IMG/VR virus record: IMGVR_UViG_3300042691_013017
Coordinates: 1 to 29,176 of that record
DNA: 29,176 nucleotides
Source: a virus
Direction: 5' to 3' (one strand)
Position 1 is the first letter of the stretch; the number at the start of each line of letters is the position of its first letter. Made by a program: the position numbers and the translations under genes. A model generated the notes under the pieces. It worked only from the letters and a program-made list of their open reading frames with translations, was not told where the DNA came from and made no database searches. Positions 1-5,694 of the stretch are shown piece after piece.

Positions 1-252
1 GCGCTTGGGCAGTGGGCGTGGTGTGACAGGCGCTTTGCGGGCAAATCTGTACTTGTTGCAAGCGTTGCGCTCGATGTACCCGCGCTTTTCAAATCGCTTC
101 AAATACTCAACCGATGTGTTCGGCGATGCCCAACCAAAATGCTCCCTGATCGCGTGATGAGAGGGAATCTGGTCGTTTTCGCAAAAGTAGTCCACCAAAT
201 AGCGGTAGACCCTCGTTTGACTTTCAGTCAGCCCATCAAAAAAGAATTGCAT
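1..252 (-). CDS. LexA-like winged-helix DNA-binding protein, C-terminus cut by window edge
   Basis: I translated 84 codons from the ATG at 252; the reading frame is still open at base 1, so the C-terminus lies outside the window. Residues 8-72 look like the LexA N-terminal winged helix: LTESQTRVYRYLVDYF, then IPSHHAIREHFGWASPNT, then EYLKRFEKRGYIER. LexA has the same order, with a GFRSPN-type recognition helix followed by LK..ARKG.IE. The start follows directly on the TGA of the upstream Cro-like gene (TGAATG), and AGAGGTG sits upstream as a ribosome binding site. As the second gene of the leftward PR operon it could be a second regulator or the N-terminus of a replication initiator; the missing C-terminus would decide. 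A full LexA with an S24 protease domain cannot be excluded. Confidence 0.75.
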   Translation of the reverse strand, partial: MQFFFDGLTESQTRVYRYLVDYFCENDQIPSHHAIREHFGWASPNTSVEYLKRFEKRGYIERNACNKYRFARKAPVTPRPLPKR

Positions 253-486
253 TCAGGCCACCTCTTTCAGATCGGGCCAGATGTCGTGCCAATCCTTCGG
301 GCGCAAATCGCGGCGAGTGACTGCCCCGCCCGTTGCCTCTTCAATGCGGTAGCAATACTCAACCGGAATGCTGTTGATGCTTTTCCAGTGAGATACGGCA
401 GCTTTGGTGACGCCGCACAACGCGCCAAGCGACTCCTGATTGCCGAGAATCTTGGCGGCTTTCTCGATTGATTCGGTGATTGACAT
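253..486 (-). CDS. Cro-like helix-turn-helix regulator (YdaS-type)
   Basis: This 77-residue protein has one helix-turn-helix at about residues 9-48 (AAKILGNQESLGALCGVTKA, then VSHWKS, then PVEYCYRIEEATGG). This is the usual form of YdaS/Cro proteins of phage immunity regions, which bind operators and switch off the repressor. The C-terminal LRPKDWHDIWPDL tail is also common in that group. It is the first gene of the leftward PR operon and lies divergent from the CI-like gene. Its ATG falls six bases after the predicted -10 box (493-498), so the transcript should begin at or next to the start codon, giving a leaderless mRNA; no Shine-Dalgarno site exists. The family call is from memory of the fold; the role as Cro is inferred from position. 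Confidence 0.8.
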   Translation of the reverse strand: MSITESIEKAAKILGNQESLGALCGVTKAAVSHWKSINSIPVEYCYRIEEATGGAVTRRDLRPKDWHDIWPDLKEVA

Positions 487-492
487 GCCTGA

Positions 493-521
493 AGTATCGT
501 CTGCCGAAACCCTGTGGTCAA
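493..521 (-). promoter_or_regulatory. PR-like sigma70 promoter for the Cro operon
   Basis: On the minus strand TTGACC (521-516) and GATACT (498-493) are separated by exactly 17 bases. The spacer and -10 region GTTTCGGCAGACGATACT matches the PL promoter at 1012-1029 at 16 of 18 positions. Transcription should start near 486, on the ATG of the Cro-like gene. Confidence 0.75.
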
Positions 522-533
522 GCAGGGCGATAC
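494..533. promoter_or_regulatory. OR operator pair between cro-like and cI-like genes
   Basis: Two 17-base sites are visible. Site 1 (494-510, minus strand GTTTCGGCAGACGATAC) is an imperfect palindrome with half-sites GTTTCG and CGATAC (GTATCG in reverse complement) around five bases, and it covers the -10 box. Site 2 (517-533, minus strand GTATCGCCCTGCTTGAC) shares the GTATCG half and covers the -35 box. Their centres are 23 bases apart, like neighbouring lambda operators. Both sites recur with the same geometry at 989-1028. Binding by the CI-like and Cro-like proteins is inferred. Confidence 0.7.
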
Positions 534-539
534 AATTCT

Positions 540-568
540 TTCGTCATAAGGTGCCGAGCCTTTATGCT
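540..568 (+). promoter_or_regulatory. Possible PRM promoter for the CI-like repressor
   Basis: A weak -35 (TTCGTC, 540-545) and a -10 (TATGCT, 563-568) lie 17 bases apart. The predicted start of transcription is about 575, the first base of the repressor ATG, so the cI-like mRNA would be leaderless, as known for lambda PRM. No Shine-Dalgarno sequence precedes that ATG. The -35 match is poor, as expected for an activated promoter, so this is tentative. Confidence 0.4.
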
Positions 569-574
569 TTTGGC

Positions 575-916
575 ATGTTGTTAGGCTCGACTTTTGGCGA
601 ACGGCTGGCGCAGGCCAGGAAAGACGCCAAATTGTCCGGCGAGTCGCTCGGGGGCAAATTAGCGCCGCCAGTGAGCAAGCAGACCATTGCGCACTGGGAA
701 GCTAACCGGCATTTCCCGGTAGTGACGCATGTGCGACAGATATGCGAGATTCTCGGGGTATCCGCCGATGCCTTGGTGCTTGGCCGCGCAAATGGAATGA
801 GTCCAGCAGCTCGCGCACTAGCTCAAGCGTATGACGATCTGGAGCCTGCGGCTCGATCCCGCCTGAACCTTGTCCTGCAGGGCATGGAAGTTCTACCAAT
901 TCCGCACGCGAAATAA
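575..916 (+). CDS. Short CI-like phage repressor (XRE helix-turn-helix)
   Basis: This 113-residue protein has an XRE-type helix-turn-helix at about residues 7-68: FGERLAQARKDAKLSGESLG, a turn containing PPVSKQTIAHWEANRHFP, and VRQICEILGVSADAL. A short helical tail (residues 75-105) may mediate dimerisation. It has no LexA/S24 autoprotease domain, so RecA-stimulated cleavage is not expected. I chose the ATG at 575 because the domain begins just after it; an upstream in-frame ATG at 440 would overlap the divergent Cro-like gene and both operators. The gene lies between OR and OL on the same strand as the recombination and integrase genes, exactly as cI does in lambda. Role as lysogeny repressor is inferred from fold and position. 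Confidence 0.8.
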   Translation: MLLGSTFGERLAQARKDAKLSGESLGGKLAPPVSKQTIAHWEANRHFPVVTHVRQICEILGVSADALVLGRANGMSPAARALAQAYDDLEPAARSRLNLVLQGMEVLPIPHAK

Positions 917-988
917 GGCTTTACGCGCCTTTATGCGCCACTCCGGCATTTAGCGCCGGGCTTCATGTGAACTCTGTCTAACGATTTT

Positions 989-1028
989 GTATCGTTTGGC
1001 TTGACTGCATTGTTTCGCTAGACGATAC
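989..1028. promoter_or_regulatory. OL operator pair overlapping PL
   Basis: Site 2 (989-1005, GTATCGTTTGGCTTGAC) covers the -35 and site 1 (1012-1028, GTTTCGCTAGACGATAC) covers the -10. Centre spacing is 23 bases. Site 1 matches OR site 1 at 15 of 17 positions, and site 2 shares GTATCG-N5-CTTGAC with OR site 2. An additional palindrome, ACGAT-N5-ATCGT, lies at 981-995 and overlaps site 2. Repressor binding here would silence the early operon. Confidence 0.7.
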
Positions 1029-1029
1029 T
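1001..1029 (+). promoter_or_regulatory. PL-like sigma70 promoter of the early operon
   Basis: TTGACT (1001-1006) and GATACT (1024-1029) are separated by 17 bases, a strong sigma70 pattern. The first downstream gene starts at 1068 with GGAG at 1055-1058. Both boxes are covered by operator sites. The sequence is nearly the same as the divergent PR promoter at 493-521. Confidence 0.8.
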
Positions 1030-1067
1030 AAACCCATCGCAGCAAACAACCCACCGGAGCAAACGAA

Positions 1068-1214
1068 ATGAACCAAGCACAGCAAGCCCTCAAGAACGCC
1101 GACCTTCGCAATGACGCAGTGGACGTGCAGTTCTTCACCCGCAGCACCGTCTATCGCTTTGCCGACGGCTCCAAGCTGACCGTGAATATGTACGGCCCGT
1201 CCTACGCAGCCTAA
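1068..1214 (+). CDS. Small hypothetical protein, first gene of PL operon
   Basis: This is a 48-residue ORF starting at ATG 1068, with GGAG 9 bases upstream, and ending TAA at 1214. The sequence runs from MNQAQQALKNADLRNDAVDV through FFTRSTVYRFADGS to a short C-terminus ending YGPSYAA. It is not arginine-rich, so it does not resemble a lambda N antiterminator, and I recognise no domain. The FTRSTVYRFADGSKLTV segment looks like one or two beta strands. Position directly behind PL makes it the earliest expressed gene of the operon. It is reported as a gene because of the good ribosome binding site, the high third-position GC, and the lack of any other explanation for this gap. Confidence 0.6.
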   Translation: MNQAQQALKNADLRNDAVDVQFFTRSTVYRFADGSKLTVNMYGPSYAA

Positions 1215-1238
1215 CCACCCACACCAAGGAGCCGCCCC

Positions 1239-1526
1239 ATGCGCCACGCTGACTGCCTCGCCCATCTGCGCCGTCCAGGCCATGCAGATGCCGCGATCCT
1301 CGACTTCCTCCGCGCCATGTCCTCGACGCTGCATCACACCGACCCGACCTGTGAGGCGCTGGACGCCGCCATCGAAGCGATTGAACAGCACCACATCGAC
1401 GCAATGGCCGCGCAAGAGTGGGCAGATGACGACAAAGCCTGCCGCGCACAACAGCGGGCAGAACTCGACCAGTACACGCCGCGCAGCACTGGCGCTGTCC
1501 CGGCATTCATAGCAACCGCAATCTAA
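1239..1526 (+). CDS. Hypothetical early protein, acidic and helical
   Basis: This 95-residue ORF is preceded by AAGGAG about eight bases before ATG 1239. It is rich in Ala, His, Asp and Glu and predicted mostly helical (residues 17-75), with an EAIEQHHIDAMAAQEWADDD stretch in the middle. I do not recognise a family. It lies in the run of small early genes between PL and the recE-like gene, which in other temperate phages often encode host-takeover or accessory factors. Nothing in the sequence lets me name a function. Confidence 0.6.
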   Translation: MRHADCLAHLRRPGHADAAILDFLRAMSSTLHHTDPTCEALDAAIEAIEQHHIDAMAAQEWADDDKACRAQQRAELDQYTPRSTGAVPAFIATAI

Positions 1527-1535
1527 GGAGCAGAC

Positions 1536-1718
1536 ATGAAAGCAGTACCCCTGAACGTGCTTGTCAATGCATTGGAGGCAATGCAGAAATCGCTCGACCA
1601 CATGAACGACAAGCCGGTAGCTGGTGCGCCTTACGTGCCCCTACTGTCGGCACGGTCGGAGTTGAGCTACTACGTCAAAGAGATGCTCAAGGAAATCAAT
1701 GCAGAGGTGGCGGCATGA
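1536..1718 (+). CDS. Small hypothetical early protein
   Basis: This is a 60-residue ORF with AAGGAG eight bases before ATG 1536. It has two amphipathic helices, VLVNALEAMQKSLDHM (residues 9-24) and LSYYVKEMLKEINAEVAA (residues 43-60), separated by a Pro/Gly loop. No family is recognised. Its TGA overlaps the next ATG in an ATGA junction at 1715-1718, which indicates translational coupling within the operon. Confidence 0.6.
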   Translation: MKAVPLNVLVNALEAMQKSLDHMNDKPVAGAPYVPLLSARSELSYYVKEMLKEINAEVAA

Positions 1719-1933
1719 CCGCCGCAATCATCGCCGTAGTGGCTTACATCGCCCTGATCGCCATCGTCCTGGCGGCGCTTCGCAAGATGAACGGCCCCGA
1801 CACCGACGCACAGGAAGCCGCTGACAGCGTGCGTGCTGCGCTGGAATCGGATGCGCGTCTGGATGAACTGCGCACGTACACACAACGTTCGCATGTTCGG
1901 GCAAACACAGCTTACGGAAAGGCCGTGAAATGA
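1715..1933 (+). CDS. Small single-pass membrane protein
   Basis: This 72-residue protein has one clear membrane segment at residues 3-22 (AAIIAVVAYIALIAIVLAAL), followed by a charged cytoplasmic or periplasmic tail with a helical ADSVRAALESDARLDELRTY stretch. It is coupled on both sides by ATGA overlaps (1715-1718 and 1930-1933). I recognise no family. Pairing with the next membrane protein suggests the two act together at the inner membrane, for example in superinfection exclusion, but that is a guess. Confidence 0.6.
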   Translation: MTAAIIAVVAYIALIAIVLAALRKMNGPDTDAQEAADSVRAALESDARLDELRTYTQRSHVRANTAYGKAVK

Positions 1934-2106
1934 AAAGCTCATATGTCACCACTCCCCGCACGATGGAAGACGCCACATGGGTCGCAGGCGGGCAAGCGAT
2001 TCACCACTACCCACAGTCGCGCACAGAACGCGCAGCAGGGCTATTTCTTGCGGTGGTGATCGGCGTGTTGCTGGCGGCTGCTTTGGTTGCGTGGTGGTCG
2101 GCATGA
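1930..2106 (+). CDS. Small tail-anchored-type membrane protein
   Basis: I read 58 codons from ATG 1930 to TGA 2106. The polar N-terminus (MKSSYVTTPRTMEDATW) is followed by a C-terminal hydrophobic helix at residues 35-56 (AAGLFLAVVIGVLLAAALVA) ending WWSA. It overlaps the upstream gene by ATGA, and its own TGA overlaps the recE-like start (ATGA at 2103-2106), so it fills the gap exactly. This perfect fit, rather than any family match, supports it as a gene. Function unknown. Confidence 0.6.
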   Translation: MKSSYVTTPRTMEDATWVAGGQAIHHYPQSRTERAAGLFLAVVIGVLLAAALVAWWSA

Positions 2107-2921
2107 AGCGCGACCTCCCCACCGGCATCGTCCACGGCCTGGACGCCGACCAATACCACGCCATGCCCGGCATCAGCAATTCCGGCCTGAACGATCTGGC
2201 CCGGTCTCCGCTGCACTATTACTCGCTGCACCTCGACCCGAACCGGCCAGATCCCGCCGAAAAGGCTGGGCAGCTTGCCGGGACGCTGGCGCACTGCGCC
2301 ATTCTGGAGCCCGCCGAGTTCGACAAGCGATACGCCATCGGCCCCGATGTAAGCCGTGCCACGAAGGAATGGAAGGCCTGGGAGGCGTCGGAAGCCCGCC
2401 AAGCCATCAAGCCCCAAGACTCGGCCACCGCGCAGGCGCAGGCCCTATCCGTGCGCGCCCTGCCCGATGTGGCGCGGCTGCTGTCTGCCGGCCAGCCGGA
2501 AGTGTCTGCGTTCTGGATCGATGAGGCGACCGGCTCCCAGTGCCGATGCCGTCCGGACTGGGTGTACCCGGTCAACGCCACCAGCGTGATCTTGCTTGAC
2601 GTGAAGACGTACAGCAGCGCAGACCCCGACGAGTTTTCCCGCCAGGTGGCCCGCAAAGGCTACCACCGGCAAGCGGCCTGGTACTCGGACGGCTATGCCG
2701 CCGCATCCGGCCTGCAAGTGCTGGGCTTTGTGTTTGTGGCGGTGGAGTCCGACTGGCCCCATGCCGCGTGCGCCTGCATGCTGGACGACGAGTCCCTCGA
2801 CAAGGGCCGGCAGGAATATCGCGGCCTGCTCGACACATACGCCGCCTGCCAGCGCGCCGGGGTCTGGCCCGGGTACGCGCCCAGCATCGTCCCCATTTCC
2901 CTGCCCGCCTGGGCGCTTTGA
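2103..2921 (+). CDS. RecE-like PD-(D/E)XK exonuclease (exodeoxyribonuclease VIII type)
   Basis: This 272-residue protein matches the C-terminal nuclease part of RecE. It shows the entry motif GxLAGTLAHCAILEP (residues 56-70, with His64), a PDW motif with Asp152, the catalytic LLDVKT with Asp166 and Lys168, and the downstream QAAWY (190-194). RecE-type 5'-3' exonucleases resect double-strand ends to leave 3' single strands for an annealing partner. That partner, RecT, is the next gene 21 bases downstream. The ATG at 2103 is chosen because it overlaps the previous stop in ATGA and the homology starts there; an upstream in-frame ATG would run through the membrane gene. Role: phage homologous recombination during replication. 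Pairing and motifs make this a firm call. Confidence 0.9.
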   Translation: MKRDLPTGIVHGLDADQYHAMPGISNSGLNDLARSPLHYYSLHLDPNRPDPAEKAGQLAGTLAHCAILEPAEFDKRYAIGPDVSRATKEWKAWEASEARQAIKPQDSATAQAQALSVRALPDVARLLSAGQPEVSAFWIDEATGSQCRCRPDWVYPVNATSVILLDVKTYSSADPDEFSRQVARKGYHRQAAWYSDGYAAASGLQVLGFVFVAVESDWPHAACACMLDDESLDKGRQEYRGLLDTYAACQRAGVWPGYAPSIVPISLPAWAL

Positions 2922-2942
2922 ATCAACCACAGGAGAGAAACC

Positions 2943-3800
2943 ATGTCAGCAGTCCTCGACACCACCACCAGCGCCGAGCTGGCCCCGCAAGGCAATGCAG
3001 CCGTCATGCCGAGCTTTCACAGCTCCAGCGGCTGGGAGTTGGCCCAGCGCATCGGCAAGGCGTTCGCCGCCTCCGACCTCGTGCCCCAGCAATACAAGGG
3101 CAACCTGGCGAACTGCATCGTTGCGCTCGAGATGGCGAACCGCATGGGGGCCAGCCCGCTGCAGGTGATGCAAAACCTCTACATCGTGCATGGCAACCCG
3201 GGCTGGTCTTCCAAGTTCCTGATTGCCACGTTCAACCAGTCCGGCAAGTTCTCCGCCCTGCGCTATCGCTGGAACGCCGAACACACTGCCTGCCGAGCCT
3301 GGGCGGTGGAGAAGGCCACGGGCGAGGAGCTTGTCGGGCCCGAGGTGTCCATCCAGATGGCGAAGGAAGAGGGTTGGAGTACCAAGAACGGCAGCAAGTG
3401 GAAGACGATGCCCGAGCTGATGCTGATGTACCGATCTGCCGCTTTCTTTGTGCGGACCTACGCGCCCGAGATCAGCATGGGCCTGCGTACCGACGACGAA
3501 CTGATCGACACCGTGGAGGATGTCCGCCCGGCCAGCAGCATCAATGCCGTGCGCGGCGTGCTGGGCCACGTTGACAACGCCACGGGCGAGATCCACAGCG
3601 ACAGCCCCGCCATTGGCAAGGAAACCGGGCTGGGCGGCACCGTGCAGTCCTACGCATCCGTTGCCGACAAGATCGCAAAGTCCACGACAGCCGACGCCCT
3701 GGACTACGCACGCTCCCTGATCGCCGAAGTGCCCAACGTCGAGCAGCAGGCCGAGTTGCACGCGCTGGCATCCAAGCAGTTCGCCGCCATCGGCGAGTAA
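2943..3800 (+). CDS. recT: RecT family single-strand annealing protein
   Basis: This 285-residue protein carries the RecT-family core from about residue 30 to 190. It includes NCIVALEMANRMGASPLQVM, QNLYIVHGNPGWSSKFLIAT, a KNGSKWKTMPELMLMYRSAA segment and FFVRTYAPEISMGLRTDDEL. The C-terminus (200-285) is low in conservation. RecT binds the 3' single strands made by the RecE-like nuclease encoded just upstream and anneals them to complementary DNA. The start is supported by AGGAGA nine bases before ATG 2943. Both genes are expressed early from PL, matching the exo-bet position of lambda. Confidence 0.92.
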   Translation: MSAVLDTTTSAELAPQGNAAVMPSFHSSSGWELAQRIGKAFAASDLVPQQYKGNLANCIVALEMANRMGASPLQVMQNLYIVHGNPGWSSKFLIATFNQSGKFSALRYRWNAEHTACRAWAVEKATGEELVGPEVSIQMAKEEGWSTKNGSKWKTMPELMLMYRSAAFFVRTYAPEISMGLRTDDELIDTVEDVRPASSINAVRGVLGHVDNATGEIHSDSPAIGKETGLGGTVQSYASVADKIAKSTTADALDYARSLIAEVPNVEQQAELHALASKQFAAIGE

Positions 3801-3889
3801 CCAGTTTCGGGCCGGAAGTAGTGATAGTCAGCATTGAAAGAATCGCTCCAGCACGCTGCGCCTGGCCGGCCCACCTACACACCAACACC

Positions 3890-4111
3890 ATGACCACCTC
3901 CACCATCACCTGGCACAAGCCCACTGCCCTTCCCGACGCCGACACCGCCGTTCTGGTCGGCCTTGACGTTGACGGCATCCGCACCAGTTGCGAGGGCTAC
4001 TTCGGCTGCAATCCTGACGGGCGCGAATTCTGGTACGACAGCAACGATCAGCCGCTGGATAGCAAGCACGTTACTGGCTGGTGCGAGTTGCCGGAAGGAC
4101 CTGCAAAATGA
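3890..4111 (+). CDS. DUF551-like protein
   Basis: From ATG 3890 this is a 73-residue protein with the DUF551 pattern: WHKPTALPDADTAVLVGLDV near the N-terminus, then YFGCNPDGREFWYDS, and a WCELPEGP ending. DUF551 proteins are short phage proteins of unknown function, usually found among early genes. A GTG at 3821 extends the frame by 23 residues and has a GGAAG upstream, but the added sequence shows no homology pattern, so I prefer 3890 even though it lacks a clear ribosome binding site. The stop overlaps the next ATG (ATGA at 4108-4111). Confidence 0.65.
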   Translation: MTTSTITWHKPTALPDADTAVLVGLDVDGIRTSCEGYFGCNPDGREFWYDSNDQPLDSKHVTGWCELPEGPAK

Positions 4112-4626
4112 AGTTCACGCGAGTCGCGGCGCCCACCAACGCCGAAGAGATGCGCGCCTACCTGGAGCGCAAGACCGTGCGCGACGATCTGACCGGGTGC
4201 ATGGTGTGGCAGGCCCACGCCCACCTGGGCCAGTTTACCATGATGCGATTCAACGACAAGGCCACGTCAGCCCGGCGCGTTGTCTGGAAGCTGCTGCGTG
4301 GCCCGTTGACTGAGAAGCGGCAGATCGGCGTGCGCGACACCTGCCACTGCCTGTGCATGGACCCCGAGCACCTGGTGGCCCGCACCAAGGCTCAGGCCGG
4401 CAAGGGGCACGCGGTCAAGCTGTCCACGCGCGTGAAGATCTCCACGGCGCACCGGAGCAAGTCCAAGCTGGACATCGAGGCGGTGCGATCAATCCGCGCC
4501 GGTGATGCGCCCTGCACCGTGGTGGCCGATCAGCACCAGGTCAGCGTGTCGATCGTCTCGCGCATCCGCCGGGGTGATGCGTGGCGGGAATACACCGGGC
4601 CGTGGGCCGGGTTGATGAGGGCATGA
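4108..4626 (+). CDS. HNH-type homing endonuclease-like protein, degenerate active site
   Basis: This 172-residue protein follows the common phage HNH layout. A GCMVW segment lies at 30-34, ARRVVWKLLRGPL at 55-67, a Cys cluster CHCLCMDPEHL at 79-89, and a C-terminal DNA-binding helix-turn-helix from about 119 to 158 (KLDIEAVRSIRAG through VSVSIVSRIRRGDAW). In active relatives the first catalytic His sits two residues before the first Cys of this cluster (VLHxC); here that position is Asp77 (VRDTC). The metal-Cys spacing is also one shorter. It may therefore bind DNA without cutting. It is the first of three nuclease-like genes within 2.2 kb. Start chosen by the ATGA overlap with the upstream gene. 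Confidence 0.7.
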   Translation: MKFTRVAAPTNAEEMRAYLERKTVRDDLTGCMVWQAHAHLGQFTMMRFNDKATSARRVVWKLLRGPLTEKRQIGVRDTCHCLCMDPEHLVARTKAQAGKGHAVKLSTRVKISTAHRSKSKLDIEAVRSIRAGDAPCTVVADQHQVSVSIVSRIRRGDAWREYTGPWAGLMRA

Positions 4627-5189
4627 CCATGACCACCACCCTATTGCAGCAGGCGCTGGATGCGCTGGAAGAAGCCACTGCGTACACCAGCAGCCCCTCA
4701 TGGTCACCATCCATGACGGAAGAATGCACCGCTGTAGCAGCGTCTATCCGCGCACATCTGGCAGCACAGCCCACCTCCGCCACGCAGGAAGATGACCCCC
4801 TGACAAACGCTGAACTGCGTGCTGGCGTAGCCCTGCAACTGCGCGAAATCGACCGCCTGCGTGTCACCAACAAGATGCTGCAGGACGACAAGGCTGCGCT
4901 GCAAGTCGAATACGACCACGCAGTAGAGCAGGCGGCCAAGAACTGCGACGAGGTTCTGGCACTGCGGGAGCAATTGGCGCTTGCCGAGACTGTGCGGGCT
5001 GCTCAGGTGGCGGGGCTGACGGAGGGGGCGGATGCACTGCAGAGGGATGCGGCTCGATACGTCTATCTGCGCGATGTGGCGTGGCACAGCGGTTCGCTGA
5101 TCTTCTACGCCGAGCGGTACGGCCCCGAGGATTGGGACGAACAGATCGACGCCGCCCGCGCCGCACTCAAGGGGGGCGTCAATGGATAA
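4623..5189 (+). CDS. Hypothetical coiled-coil early protein
   Basis: This is a 188-residue protein starting at the ATGA overlap (4623-4626). Residues 60-140 form a long heptad-like helix (LREIDRLRVTNKMLQDDKAA and onward to LALREQLALAETVR). The C-terminus has RDAARYVYLRDVAW, then WDEQIDAARAAL, a pattern I know from many uncharacterised beta-proteobacterial phage and prophage proteins. No enzymatic motif is seen. It overlaps the following HNH-AP2 gene by eight bases. Confidence 0.65.
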   Translation: MTMTTTLLQQALDALEEATAYTSSPSWSPSMTEECTAVAASIRAHLAAQPTSATQEDDPLTNAELRAGVALQLREIDRLRVTNKMLQDDKAALQVEYDHAVEQAAKNCDEVLALREQLALAETVRAAQVAGLTEGADALQRDAARYVYLRDVAWHSGSLIFYAERYGPEDWDEQIDAARAALKGGVNG

Positions 5190-5694
5190 CGCAGGCAACG
5201 AAAAATTGACGGCTGAATTTTTGCGGAACGCCCTGTTTTACAACCCCGCCACAGGAGTTTTTTGGCATCGGTACAAAAGCAAAAGCACTATTGCGGGGCA
5301 TTTGAGGTCTGACGGTTATGTTGCGATCATGGTTCATTGGAAATGGTATGCCGCGCACCGCCTTGCATGGATGTATGTCCACGGGTCAATGCCATGCGAA
5401 TGCATTGATCATATAAATGGCATTCCATCAGACAACAGAATCGTGAATTTGCGCGAGGCAACGAACGCTCAGAATCAGCAAAACCAACGCAAAGCACAAA
5501 AGAACAACAAGTCAGGAATGCTTGGCGTAAGCCCAAGAAAAGGGCGAAAAAAGTGGGGTGCTGTCATTCGCATTAACTATAAGTCGATCTGGCTTGGGGG
5601 GTTTGATTCAAAGGAAGAAGCTGCCGCCGCTTATCTTGCGGCAAAAGCATCCATACATCCATTTGAAACCATTAGCGCGGAGTCCATGCGATGA
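5182..5694 (+). CDS. HNH-AP2 homing endonuclease
   Basis: This 170-residue protein has an HNH domain at about 55-105 (AHRLAWMYVHG, CIDHINGIPSDNRIVNLREA, with catalytic-type Asp76-His77 and Asn84/Asn89) and an AP2/ERF DNA-binding domain at about 111-155 (SGMLGVSPRK, KKWGAVIRINYKSIWLGGFD, SKEEAAAAYLAAK). This is a classic selfish phage endonuclease layout. The DNA is clearly more AT-rich and uses AAA, ATT and TTT codons more than its GC-rich neighbours, which points to recent acquisition. GGGGGG precedes the ATG at 5182. It overlaps both neighbours (8 bases upstream, ATGA downstream), so it is integrated neatly in the operon. Confidence 0.88.
   Translation: MDNAGNEKLTAEFLRNALFYNPATGVFWHRYKSKSTIAGHLRSDGYVAIMVHWKWYAAHRLAWMYVHGSMPCECIDHINGIPSDNRIVNLREATNAQNQQNQRKAQKNNKSGMLGVSPRKGRKKWGAVIRINYKSIWLGGFDSKEEAAAAYLAAKASIHPFETISAESMR

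Noticed and set aside
440-574. N-terminal 45-residue extension of the CI-like repressor
   Set aside because: It would run through both operators and the divergent Cro-like gene; helix-turn-helix homology starts only after the ATG at 575.
944-962. Possible terminator after the CI-like gene (CCGGC-N7-GCCGG)
   Set aside because: The stem is short and no T-run follows; not enough for a terminator.
1068-1214. N-like antiterminator directly after PL
   Set aside because: The protein is short and not arginine-rich, and no boxB-like hairpin was seen near it.
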